A stretch of DNA of 64,000 bases from Candidatus Methanoperedentaceae archaeon (GTDB taxonomy: Archaea; Halobacteriota; Methanosarcinia; Methanosarcinales; Methanoperedenaceae). Where the stretch lies: NCBI GenBank assembly GCA_003104905.1, contig PQAS01000058.1, forward strand, positions 56,927-120,926, in the 5' to 3' direction. The notes beneath the pieces were generated by a model. The model made no database searches. It worked only from the letters and a program-made list of their open reading frames with translations, and was not told the DNA's origin. The position numbers and the translations under genes were made by a program. Of the stretch, positions 17,085 to 25,171 are shown one piece after another; position 1 is the first letter of the stretch; each line of letters begins with the position of its first letter.

Positions 17085-19987
17085 TACAAAGAAATTCTGT
17101 GAAAAGTAAGAGAAGGAATCATATTTTAAATTTCAGGAATATTTTAATAGCAATAATTGTAATAATTTTACTTACAGGTGGATCTACTGCAACTTCACTA
17201 ATTCACCCAGTAATCGCAGTAAAACTTATTGGTCCTACCGGAACATTAGCTCCAGATACTGATTATACGTTTTTAGTATGGTTAGTGAATCAAGGCATTT
17301 TTTCTTTTCTTGGTGAAACTGGTAAAAATGCTAAAATAGATATTTCAGTTACTGGAGCCAGCATTACTGAAGGAACAAAGATGAGCTTTGGTTCATACAG
17401 TTCGAATACTTTTACTAATAGCGTTATACAAAAAGATTATGCTCTTGTTGGGGCATTTAAAGTTAGAACACCCCAAACTGGCACTTTTACCATAACAGCT
17501 AACGGTCAAGCAACTGATATTGACAGTGGCTTTCCAGATTATAATGGTGTTTCTTCGTCATCGGCAACATTATCATACACTGTTAAAAAAATAGGGATAA
17601 CTTCAAATGAATTATCTGATTTAGCCTGGTCGAGAGCAAAAGTTACTGATGATTACTTCAAGATGTATTCAGAGTTCATTGTAAATGGAAATCCTTATGG
17701 CACAACTGACCAATTTAAAATAAGTCAAGATTTAATACAAGGTACAGAATTTGCCACAAACGTGGTCGAAGCCGTTGAAGTGGGATATATGACGACGATG
17801 ATAGACCCTGCTATTGGTATATATGCCGCTTTCAATAATCTAATTGTTGAGGTTTTCGACATTCCTACTACCACAAGCTTTTTAGAATTAACACAATTTC
17901 TTATAGGAATAGGCGATAGACGATATACATATCATATGAATGTAGGTGAGTTAGCTGATAATTACCCTTTTGCATTAACTATGTTGTTTACTCCTGACCC
18001 TCCTGGGAAGTTGAATAACTATATTACAGCTTTAGAAAGTGAACAGCAAGCATGGAAAGCTAATGATTATGCAAAAGCCTTAGATAGTTTAAATCAAGAA
18101 GAGTCTGTTTTATCAAAAGCGTTGGTTGGTGCTAAATTAAGAATAGATGTTGCGAAGCAGAATAAAGATCAGTTAAGCGAAGCTTTGTTCACATCTATGA
18201 AGTCATTCATCGAACAAGAGCAGGTTACGGTTTCGAAGCTTAAGCAAATAGCAAGTAGTTCTCAAGTTCCAACTACAGTTCCTCCAATCGATAAAATAAA
18301 GTATGCAATAATACTTTCTTCATCTCCCGAAGGACTGAGCCCACAGCCTGAAGGAGGAGGTGCTTATGCTCCTGGACAGACTATCACAGTAACAGCTCAA
18401 TCTATAATAGGTTATACCTTCCAGAAATGGACTGAAAATGGAGTATTAGCTTATTCAAAACCATCTTATTCATTTGTTGTAAATAAGAATAGAATGCTTG
18501 TGGCAGAATATTTTAAGAATATAGTAACTCCACCAACAACCACAAATTATGCAGAAATACGTGATTTTACTCATACAACAGGAAATGTTAACCCCGGTGA
18601 TGCAGGCAGTGCAAGTGTTACCATCCAAAATACCGGAACAGCTACCAGAAAATTTTATGTTAATGTAGGATATAGAACAGGAACAAACGGCTGGACACTC
18701 TTAAAAGCTGTTCAATCGTCTACCATGAATAGTGGTGCTTATGAAACAATATCATTTGATTTCGTAATTCCTTCAACTGTAGGAACATATGATATGCGTG
18801 CCTACGTAATGGATGGATTATATACATCAAGTCCTCAGTATGGAAATCAAATTGATAAGCTTGCATTTAATATTATAGCCCCGACGACAATGACATACAT
18901 AATAGTAACTTCTATTATGAATGCGCCTCCGTCTACACTAGCCCCCTTAGGAGCAGGGACTTACACTTCTGGACAGATTGCAACAGTAACAGCTCAATCT
19001 GTAACCGGTTATACCTTCCAGAAATGGACTGAAAACGGTATTCAGGTTTCAACAGCAAAATCATATCCATTTACGGTTACCAAGAATAGGAATTTAGTGG
19101 CGGTATATACTCCTAATGAAGTTCCAGAGTACACTATTACAGTTTCAACATCTCCAGAAGTACTAAGCCCACAACCATCAGGTGAAGGAACTTACTCTTC
19201 CGGAGATACCGTTACGGTGACGGCTCAATCTGTAACCGGTTATACCTTCCAGAAATGGACTGAAAACGGTATTCAGGTTTCAACAGCTAAATCATATCCA
19301 TTTACAGTTACCAAGAATAGGAATTTAGTGGCGGGATATATGCAAGAGAAAGCTAAGACTCCAGGCAATGATGTTGAAAAACTATTGGCCGAAGACTTTG
19401 AAAGCTACACTTATGGAACCTGGCCAAGTTCAGGCGGTTGGGAAAAGTTTTGGAATGTTAATAACGATCCTTCGAACAACAAAGTCACTGATCAATATAG
19501 CAGTGAAGGGAATAATTCACTGCAAATATTTGGTGAGCATAGTGGTTGTTGGGGGGCTATGACAAGAAAACCAGTTACATTGCCAAGACAATTTTATATT
19601 GAGGCCAGTATGATGGCAAGCGGTGATGCTTTTACAAGTGGCAGTTGTCATAGCTGGGCCGGTGACCTATGGATGTCAATTGGAGATGGTCTCGGAGGCA
19701 CAGAAGAGGTTAATCTATTTAGATTTTATAAGGATTCATATTTCCGAGCCGTGGGCGAATCTACATTGTCATATGATCAATATAATACAATGAACTGGTA
19801 TGATATTAAAATGAAAGTGGATTTAGACGCGGGAACAGTGGACTACTGGATTAATAATAATTTTGTTGATCAAAAATTCAGTCAAGATCTCAAAGACAGA
19901 ATCACAACAAATTCATATATTGCAATGGGTAGTGGTGGAGGAAGAGGATGGGTTGATGATATAGAGGTAGGAAATGAAGCATCATAA
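17081..19987 (+). CDS. Large secreted surface protein with InlB-type repeats and C-terminal LamG-like domain
   Basis: This 968-aa protein starts after GGGAGGGAG. A signal anchor lies at about 20-45 (ILIAIIVIILLTGG). About 55-165 is beta-rich, and about 180-400 is a helical region without recognised domain. An InlB/Listeria-Bacteroides type repeat follows (SPEGLSPQPEGGG...GYTFQKWTENG...NRMLVAEY). About 490-600 resembles a CARDB adhesion domain (NPGDAGSASVTIQNTG). Two more InlB-type repeats come next, then a jelly-roll/LamG-like domain (about 765-968). This composition suggests adhesion or glycan binding outside the cell. Its codons are more A/T-rich than those of the neighbours, which suggests recent acquisition. 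Confidence 0.8.
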   Translation: MIQRNSVKSKRRNHILNFRNILIAIIVIILLTGGSTATSLIHPVIAVKLIGPTGTLAPDTDYTFLVWLVNQGIFSFLGETGKNAKIDISVTGASITEGTKMSFGSYSSNTFTNSVIQKDYALVGAFKVRTPQTGTFTITANGQATDIDSGFPDYNGVSSSSATLSYTVKKIGITSNELSDLAWSRAKVTDDYFKMYSEFIVNGNPYGTTDQFKISQDLIQGTEFATNVVEAVEVGYMTTMIDPAIGIYAAFNNLIVEVFDIPTTTSFLELTQFLIGIGDRRYTYHMNVGELADNYPFALTMLFTPDPPGKLNNYITALESEQQAWKANDYAKALDSLNQEESVLSKALVGAKLRIDVAKQNKDQLSEALFTSMKSFIEQEQVTVSKLKQIASSSQVPTTVPPIDKIKYAIILSSSPEGLSPQPEGGGAYAPGQTITVTAQSIIGYTFQKWTENGVLAYSKPSYSFVVNKNRMLVAEYFKNIVTPPTTTNYAEIRDFTHTTGNVNPGDAGSASVTIQNTGTATRKFYVNVGYRTGTNGWTLLKAVQSSTMNSGAYETISFDFVIPSTVGTYDMRAYVMDGLYTSSPQYGNQIDKLAFNIIAPTTMTYIIVTSIMNAPPSTLAPLGAGTYTSGQIATVTAQSVTGYTFQKWTENGIQVSTAKSYPFTVTKNRNLVAVYTPNEVPEYTITVSTSPEVLSPQPSGEGTYSSGDTVTVTAQSVTGYTFQKWTENGIQVSTAKSYPFTVTKNRNLVAGYMQEKAKTPGNDVEKLLAEDFESYTYGTWPSSGGWEKFWNVNNDPSNNKVTDQYSSEGNNSLQIFGEHSGCWGAMTRKPVTLPRQFYIEASMMASGDAFTSGSCHSWAGDLWMSIGDGLGGTEEVNLFRFYKDSYFRAVGESTLSYDQYNTMNWYDIKMKVDLDAGTVDYWINNNFVDQKFSQDLKDRITTNSYIAMGSGGGRGWVDDIEVGNEAS
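18989..19339 (+). repeat. Two near-identical 120-bp direct repeats inside the 17081 gene
   Basis: Copies at 18989-19108 and 19220-19339 differ at only a few bases and encode the second half of two InlB-type repeats (VTGYTFQKWTENGIQVS and following). The near-identity at DNA level indicates recent duplication or gene conversion. The first repeat of the protein (near 18390-18510) is more divergent. Confidence 0.85.
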
Positions 19988-20431
19988 ATGAAGTAGATGG
20001 AATAAAATCTTTAATTCATGAAACATATTATAATATATATATATATATATATTAAATTCATTATATGTATAATCAGGAGATATAATACAATTGCCTGAGT
20101 AAATAGCCAATCCGAATATCCATTCATAGGCTCTCGATATGCATACATATATTTTTTGTTTTACTGCATTATTTTCGTCATCCATGAATTTCACCTGATG
20201 GTGTAGATTTTTATTTTTTCCCGCATATTCAGGATGATCTATGAGACCATAACAGGACCGAGAGAAGACCTGATGCGGTTCTGCTTTCGCATGAAGAGAA
20301 GGGAAGTGCCAGCAGAAAATTGCCCTTCGAATGCATTCAAGTCGAAAGATCACCGTTGAATTCCTACAAATTTGATTTGAATACTTGAAATAAGTAATAT
20401 ATATAAGAACAGTAAAAAGGCATGTCTTACA
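19988..20431. promoter_or_regulatory. Intergenic region with AT microsatellite and promoter of dus
   Basis: No convincing gene is present in this 444-base gap. A run of about 13 AT dinucleotides lies at 20031-20053. The long minus-strand open frame through here translates the AT run as alternating Ile/Tyr and extends into dus, so I regard it as spurious. A TATA element (ATATATATAAG, about 20396-20406) lies about 30 nt before ATG 20432, fitting a leaderless or short-leader transcript of dus. Confidence 0.55.
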
Positions 20432-21382
20432 ATGAAATCCCTTGTTATCGGTAAATTGAGATTGGATGGAAATCTTATCCTTGCGCCCATGTCGGGTGTT
20501 ACAAACCTTCCATCCAGGCTCCTTTGCAGGAAATATGGTGCATCTCTCGTTTATTCCGAGATGACATCTTCCGAGGCAGTAGTCCGGCAAAACCTGAGAA
20601 GTATAGAACGGGGGTCTTCATGTGAAGGTGAAAGGCCAATGGGGATACAGTTGATGGGTTCTGTCCCTTCCAGTATGTTGGAATCCGCTTTGATCCTTCA
20701 AGAAAGACATAGACCCGAACTTATTGATGTAAATTTTGGCTGTCCTGCGCAGAGTATAATAAAAAACGGATGCGGTTGCGAACTTTTAAAAAAGCCCGAA
20801 CTGATTGGCCAGCTGGTGAAATCGCTTTCGGATTCATTGGACGTACCCGTAACAGCCAAAATAAGAATATTGGGGGACTTTGATGAAACATTAAGAATCG
20901 CCAGGATTATTGAAAAATCAGGAGCAGATGCGATCACAATACATGGAAGAACGCAAAAACAGGGTTATTCGGGAAAATGCAATCTTGATTTCATAAAAAG
21001 AATAAAACATGAGCTTTCAATCCCCGTAATAGCAAACGGGGATGTCTTAAATGAAAAAACCGCAAAACAAATCATTGAATACACCCAATGCGACGGACTT
21101 ATGATCGGGCGTGCAGCGATCGGTAATCCGTTTATTTTCAGGAAAATCTCTCATTTTCTAAAAACCGGGGAAACATTGCCTCCCCAGGAGATGGAAAAAA
21201 GATTAGCCGATTTTTTCGAGTACATGGAGCTATGCCGCAAATATGGTATGCTTACATATAACGATATAAAGCGAAATGCCCAGTGGTTTACTAAAGGTAT
21301 GGAAAATGTGAAGAAGGTTCGTGTGAAAATAGATAAGGCTGAGGATATTGATTCGATTATTGGGATATTGAAAGACATTTAG
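20432..21382 (+). CDS. dus: tRNA-dihydrouridine synthase
   Basis: This 316-aa FMN enzyme reduces uridine in the tRNA D-loop. Diagnostic motifs are LAPMSGVTNLPSRLLCRKYGA at the N-terminus, EMTSSEAVV, the FMN/tRNA-binding DVNFGCPAQSIIKNGCGCELLK with the catalytic Cys, VTAKIRIL, ITIHGRTQKQGYSG and VIANGDVLNEKTAKQI. The C-terminal helical tRNA-binding domain is complete. Length is normal for archaeal DusB-like proteins. It is a single gene with its own promoter. Confidence 0.93.
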   Translation: MKSLVIGKLRLDGNLILAPMSGVTNLPSRLLCRKYGASLVYSEMTSSEAVVRQNLRSIERGSSCEGERPMGIQLMGSVPSSMLESALILQERHRPELIDVNFGCPAQSIIKNGCGCELLKKPELIGQLVKSLSDSLDVPVTAKIRILGDFDETLRIARIIEKSGADAITIHGRTQKQGYSGKCNLDFIKRIKHELSIPVIANGDVLNEKTAKQIIEYTQCDGLMIGRAAIGNPFIFRKISHFLKTGETLPPQEMEKRLADFFEYMELCRKYGMLTYNDIKRNAQWFTKGMENVKKVRVKIDKAEDIDSIIGILKDI

Positions 21383-21406
21383 CCCACATTCCTTCTTATA
21401 CAAGAA

Positions 21407-21480
21407 AACCACAGAGAACACCGAGGACACAGAGAAAAGTTAACTCTGTGATCTCTGTGATCTCTGTGTCCTCTGTGGTT
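21407..21480. repeat. CCACAGAG-type inverted repeat hairpin
   Basis: The left arm (21407-21434, AACCACAGAG...AGGACACAGAGA with a 7-base insertion) is complementary to the right arm 21461-21480 (TCTCTGTGTCCTCTGTGGTT). The centre holds further tandem TGTGATCTC units. CACAGAG-rich hairpins of this look recur between genes in many genomes. Here it lies 25 nt downstream of dus and may act as terminator or be a dispersed repeat. Confidence 0.75.
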
Positions 21481-21682
21481 GATTATCCGTGCCATATTTT
21501 CAGGAAAAAAGGGGGCATTAATCTGCAATTTCTAGAACAATCAGGAGCAAGAACCTGATTTCTTGGCTTTAAAGTCCAACTGTCAAATTGAGGGCTTATT
21601 ATAAAAAACCTTGAAAAATCCATCACATAATTTTGGCCGCCAGCATGAAACCTAGGTTAGTTTTATTAACCCCTTATGAGTA

Positions 21683-21700
21683 TTATGATATATATCATAA
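21683..21700. promoter_or_regulatory. 18-bp perfect palindrome over the minD promoter
   Basis: TTATGATATATATCATAA is a perfect palindrome, and its centre is a TATA-like ATATAT. It lies 35 nt before ATG 21735. Its position suits an operator where a dimeric repressor would compete with TATA-binding protein. The palindrome is observed; its function is inferred. Confidence 0.5.
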
Positions 21701-21734
21701 GAATGAACGAATTATAATTGTCGAAGGAATAAGC

Positions 21735-22523
21735 ATGACAGCACACGTATTTACAATCGCGTCAGGAAAGGGTGGCACTGGCAAGACCACAACTACGCTA
21801 AATCTTGGAACGGCACTGGCACTCATGGGCAAGAAGACAGTGGTTCTCGATGCAGATATCGGGATGGCAAACCTTGGTCTTTTGATCGGCCTTGAACGAT
21901 GTAAAATAACGCTGCATGAAGTGATGAGTGGCAGCGCGGCCATAAAAGAGGCCATTTATGATGGTCCGGGCGGTCTTAAGGTAGTGCCCAGCGGTTTATC
22001 ATTGAAGGGATTCCAGAAATCTAATCCCGATATATTAAAAGATGTTATGTCCACTCTTGTAGAAGGGATGGATTTTATGTTAATAGATGCTCCGGCCGGC
22101 ATTAGCAGGGATGGGGTTATCCCACTAGCTGTTGCCGATCAGGTTATTCTGGTCGTGAATCCTGAACTTGCTTCAATGGCCGATGCATTGAAAACAAAAG
22201 CTCTTACAGAAATGCTTGGGAGGACCGTTGAAGGTGCTATTTTAAATCGGGCAACCCTTGAGAAAACGGAAATTAACCGAAATAAAGTATCAGAACTTCT
22301 GGGTGTAAAGATACTTGAAATGATTCCGGAAGATCCAAATATAAGACTTTCTGCGGCATTCAAAACACCCATAGTTGTGAAATCGCCGGATTCACCGGCA
22401 TCTATCGCATACAAACGGCTTGCTGCACAACTTGCAGGCGAGAAATTCGTTGAAACAAGCGAGCAAAAAAATAAGGACGGTTTTGTTGATCGTCTGGTAA
22501 AGTCCATTTTTGGAGGAAAATAG
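21735..22523 (+). CDS. minD: MinD/ParA-family ATPase
   Basis: ATG 21735 (GAAGGA seven bases before) gives 262 aa beginning MTAHVFTIASGKGGTGKTTT, the deviant Walker A motif of the MinD/ParA class. The upstream frame to 21633 has no conserved content. Also present are VVLDADIGMANLGLLIGL, MLIDAPAGISRDGVIPLAVAD (Walker B region) and VILVVNPELASMADALK. Archaeal MinD proteins place membrane complexes such as archaella and pili rather than dividing the cell. The stop codon is 1 nt before the next start, and a secretion ATPase follows, so a role in positioning that machine is plausible. Confidence 0.88.
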   Translation: MTAHVFTIASGKGGTGKTTTTLNLGTALALMGKKTVVLDADIGMANLGLLIGLERCKITLHEVMSGSAAIKEAIYDGPGGLKVVPSGLSLKGFQKSNPDILKDVMSTLVEGMDFMLIDAPAGISRDGVIPLAVADQVILVVNPELASMADALKTKALTEMLGRTVEGAILNRATLEKTEINRNKVSELLGVKILEMIPEDPNIRLSAAFKTPIVVKSPDSPASIAYKRLAAQLAGEKFVETSEQKNKDGFVDRLVKSIFGGK

Positions 22524-22524
22524 A

Positions 22525-22716
22525 ATGGAAAATCTACTGACAATAATTCTATTGGCAATAATTTTTGTTGCAATTATTTTCATTTATTTGATGTATGTAA
22601 GGATGAAACAGTTGGAGACAGAACTCAAAGAACTCAAGAGCAGAATTTCGATTACGGATGAAGAACTTACACGTTTATCAAAAGATATAGAGGACTTCAA
22701 GAAGATAAATATATAA
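22525..22716 (+). CDS. Small single-pass membrane protein with coiled coil
   Basis: This 63-aa protein has one N-terminal membrane helix (LLTIILLAIIFVAIIFIYLMYV) followed by a charged heptad-repeat helix (MKQLETELKELKSRISITDEELTRLSKDIEDFKK). The ATG follows the minD stop by 1 nt, and its ribosome-binding site (GGAGG) lies within the end of minD. Its place between minD and the secretion ATPase suggests a membrane tether or assembly factor, which is inference only. Confidence 0.75.
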   Translation: MENLLTIILLAIIFVAIIFIYLMYVRMKQLETELKELKSRISITDEELTRLSKDIEDFKKINI

Positions 22717-22776
22717 TATTAACTATATTATTAAATAGGATCTTAAGCTGAAGCAATTTGGAGGGACTTTAAGAAA

Positions 22777-25167
22777 ATGGTTCAAATGGAAAATAAATTG
22801 GAGACAAAAGTTACCGGGCGGTCAAGCACAGCGCTATTTGAATCAAGAAAGGGAAAAAAGAAAAAGGGAAATAAAAAAGGAAAGATCTTTCCGGAAGAAA
22901 AAAATAAGGTAATTATCTTACCGGAAAAATTAGAATCCGGAAAGATAACTCTTGAAACAGAATCAAAACCTCCTGTAGAAATCAGTTCAAATGTTGATAA
23001 TCCGGTTGAAAAGCCGATAAACGAGGCCGAAACTAATAAACCCGTTGTTTCAGAAGAAAAAGTACCACAAACCACAACTTCCGAAACAGAATCAAAACCT
23101 CCTGTAGAAATCAGTTCAAATGTTGATAATCCGGTTGAAAAGCCGGTAAATGAGGCTGAAACTAATAAACCCGTTGTTTCAGAAGAAAAAGTACCTGAAA
23201 CCACAACTTCCGAAACGGAATCAAAACCTCCTGTAGAAATCAGTTCAAATGTTGATAATCCGGCTGAAAAGCCGAAAAACGAGGCCGATACTACTAAACC
23301 CATTGTTTCAGAAGAAAAAGTACCAGAAAAGTCAGCTTTAGATAAGGAGAAAGAATTAAGCACGATACCTGCTGAACAAAAAGAGGGAAAATCAACCACT
23401 CAACACCCCCTTGAACAGATAGACAGCATTATGAAGCGTCTTGAGGTTGACAACACAAGAGACATCATAAAAGAGCAGATGACCCCGGAAAAGCAGGCTG
23501 TCTACGATATTCTGGAAGATAAATTAGTTTCAGATATTGAAGTCCGCTTAAAGAAGCTAAAAGAAATACAATCTCCGGATAATAGCGAAAAACCCAAAAC
23601 CTTCGTGGAAAAAATCAAACTATTACTGACAAAGGAAGAAGGAGAAAAGGAATCGTACGATCCTACTGTTCACGGACCGCTTGTTACTTTCGAAGGTATT
23701 AAAGGCTATAATGAACTGGAACGCTACTGGGTTAATGAACCATATGCACTGGTGGTAATTCTCTTTAATCCTGAAAAGAATTCAAATGTGTATTATGTAG
23801 TTGAACCAAAACTTTCTGATTTTGAGGAATTATTCCTCAGGGAAATCAAAGACAGGCTAAAAGATGTACTTCTTTTTGAGGACATTAAAAATGACGAGGA
23901 TAAAGATAAAATTCTTACTGATAAAGTTAAAAAACTAGTCCGGGAATATTCAATAGACGTAAGTCCTTTAACCACGGAAAAGATATTATATTTTACACGC
24001 AGGGATTTTATTAAATTCGGAAAGATCGATCCCCTCATGCATGATGACAGGATAGAAGATGTTTCAGCAAATGGTTTTGGTGTTCCCATCTACCTGTATC
24101 ATAAAAAATATACAAATCTTGCAACAAACATAATTTATCGGGAAGATGAACTTGATTCTTATGTTATAAGGCTTGCCCAGCGATGCGGGAAACATATTTC
24201 AGTAGCAGAACCTATGATCGACGCTACTATGCCTGACGGCTCGCGTATCCAGATGACCCTCGGGACGACAATAACAACGCATGGCGCTACTTTTACTATC
24301 CGAAAATTCAGCGAAGTCCCGATAACACCTGTTGACCTGATAAATTGGAATACTTTTTCAGCCGAAGAAATGGCATATCTATGGCTTTGCATTGAAAACA
24401 ATAAGAGTTTAATTTATGCGGGCGGCACAGCCTCGGGAAAGACATCATCTCTTAATGCGGTTTCATTGTTTATTCCATGGCAAGCTAAAATAATCACACT
24501 TGAAGATACGAGGGAATTAAAACTGCCGCATCCCAACTGGATCCCAGGTGTAACCAGGGATTCTTTTACAGCGGATGGAAAAGGCACTATTGATATGTAC
24601 GACCTGCTAAAAGCAGCCCTTCGTCAGAGGCCTGAATTCCTTCTTGTGGGTGAAGTCAGGGGCAAGGAAGCACTTACACTTTTCCAGGCAATGAGTACAG
24701 GCCATACGACTTTTTCAACAATGCATGCCGATTCGGTTTCAAGCGCCATCCACCGACTTGAGAATCCGCCTATCAGCGTTCCCAGAACCATGATACAGGC
24801 ACTTAACATTATCAGTATCCAGTCACAAACTTTCGTAAAAGGAAAAAGGGCAAGACGTAATATGAAACTTGTGGAGATAACCGATATTGATCCGACAACA
24901 AGGAACATCAGGACAAATGATATTTTTGCGTGGGATGCGCTGACTGATAAATTCAACAGGATCGGAGAATCAAAAGCACTCATGGAAATAATGATCAGAA
25001 GGGGATGGAATATCGGGGATCTGAAAAAAGAATTAAATAACCGGCAAAAAATTCTCGAGTTCATGGTGAATAACAAAATATCTGATTTCAATGCGATAGC
25101 TACGATCATTCATGATTACCAGGTCACTCCAGAAAAAGTCCTCAAGAAATTATTAATATCCGGATGA
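22777..25167 (+). CDS. Type II/IV secretion (pilus) ATPase with repetitive N-terminal extension
   Basis: This 796-aa GspE/PilT-family ATPase drives assembly of type IV-pilus-like filaments in archaea. The catalytic half (from about 400) has an RDFIKFGKIDPLMHDDRIEDVSANG start, Walker A G549-GTASG-K555-T, the Asp box ITLEDTRELKLPH, Walker B-like FLLVGEVRGKEALTLFQAMSTGHTTFSTMHAD with the His box. The first 200 residues are low-complexity and Lys/Glu-rich and include three 43-aa repeats. That part is probably disordered and possibly membrane- or partner-binding. The next gene, 4 nt after the stop, encodes the membrane platform protein. Confidence 0.9.
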   Translation: MVQMENKLETKVTGRSSTALFESRKGKKKKGNKKGKIFPEEKNKVIILPEKLESGKITLETESKPPVEISSNVDNPVEKPINEAETNKPVVSEEKVPQTTTSETESKPPVEISSNVDNPVEKPVNEAETNKPVVSEEKVPETTTSETESKPPVEISSNVDNPAEKPKNEADTTKPIVSEEKVPEKSALDKEKELSTIPAEQKEGKSTTQHPLEQIDSIMKRLEVDNTRDIIKEQMTPEKQAVYDILEDKLVSDIEVRLKKLKEIQSPDNSEKPKTFVEKIKLLLTKEEGEKESYDPTVHGPLVTFEGIKGYNELERYWVNEPYALVVILFNPEKNSNVYYVVEPKLSDFEELFLREIKDRLKDVLLFEDIKNDEDKDKILTDKVKKLVREYSIDVSPLTTEKILYFTRRDFIKFGKIDPLMHDDRIEDVSANGFGVPIYLYHKKYTNLATNIIYREDELDSYVIRLAQRCGKHISVAEPMIDATMPDGSRIQMTLGTTITTHGATFTIRKFSEVPITPVDLINWNTFSAEEMAYLWLCIENNKSLIYAGGTASGKTSSLNAVSLFIPWQAKIITLEDTRELKLPHPNWIPGVTRDSFTADGKGTIDMYDLLKAALRQRPEFLLVGEVRGKEALTLFQAMSTGHTTFSTMHADSVSSAIHRLENPPISVPRTMIQALNIISIQSQTFVKGKRARRNMKLVEITDIDPTTRNIRTNDIFAWDALTDKFNRIGESKALMEIMIRRGWNIGDLKKELNNRQKILEFMVNNKISDFNAIATIIHDYQVTPEKVLKKLLISG
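22954..23340 (+). repeat. Three 129-bp tandem repeats in the secretion ATPase gene
   Basis: Units start at 22954, 23083 and 23212 and are nearly identical in DNA. Each encodes 43 residues beginning ETESKPPVEISSNVDNP and ending near SEEKVP. The third unit is slightly diverged (AEKPKNEADTTKPI). The period is a multiple of three, so copy number could vary without breaking the frame. Confidence 0.9.
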
Positions 25168-25171
25168 AAAA

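Noticed and set aside
19982..20590. 202-codon minus-strand open frame across the dus promoter
   Set aside because: It translates an AT microsatellite as Ile/Tyr runs, has no start signal and overlaps the start of a sure gene (dus).
22782..23399. 205-codon minus-strand frame rich in Ser/Phe
   Set aside because: It is the antisense of the repetitive head of the secretion ATPase gene; the repeat period keeps it open.
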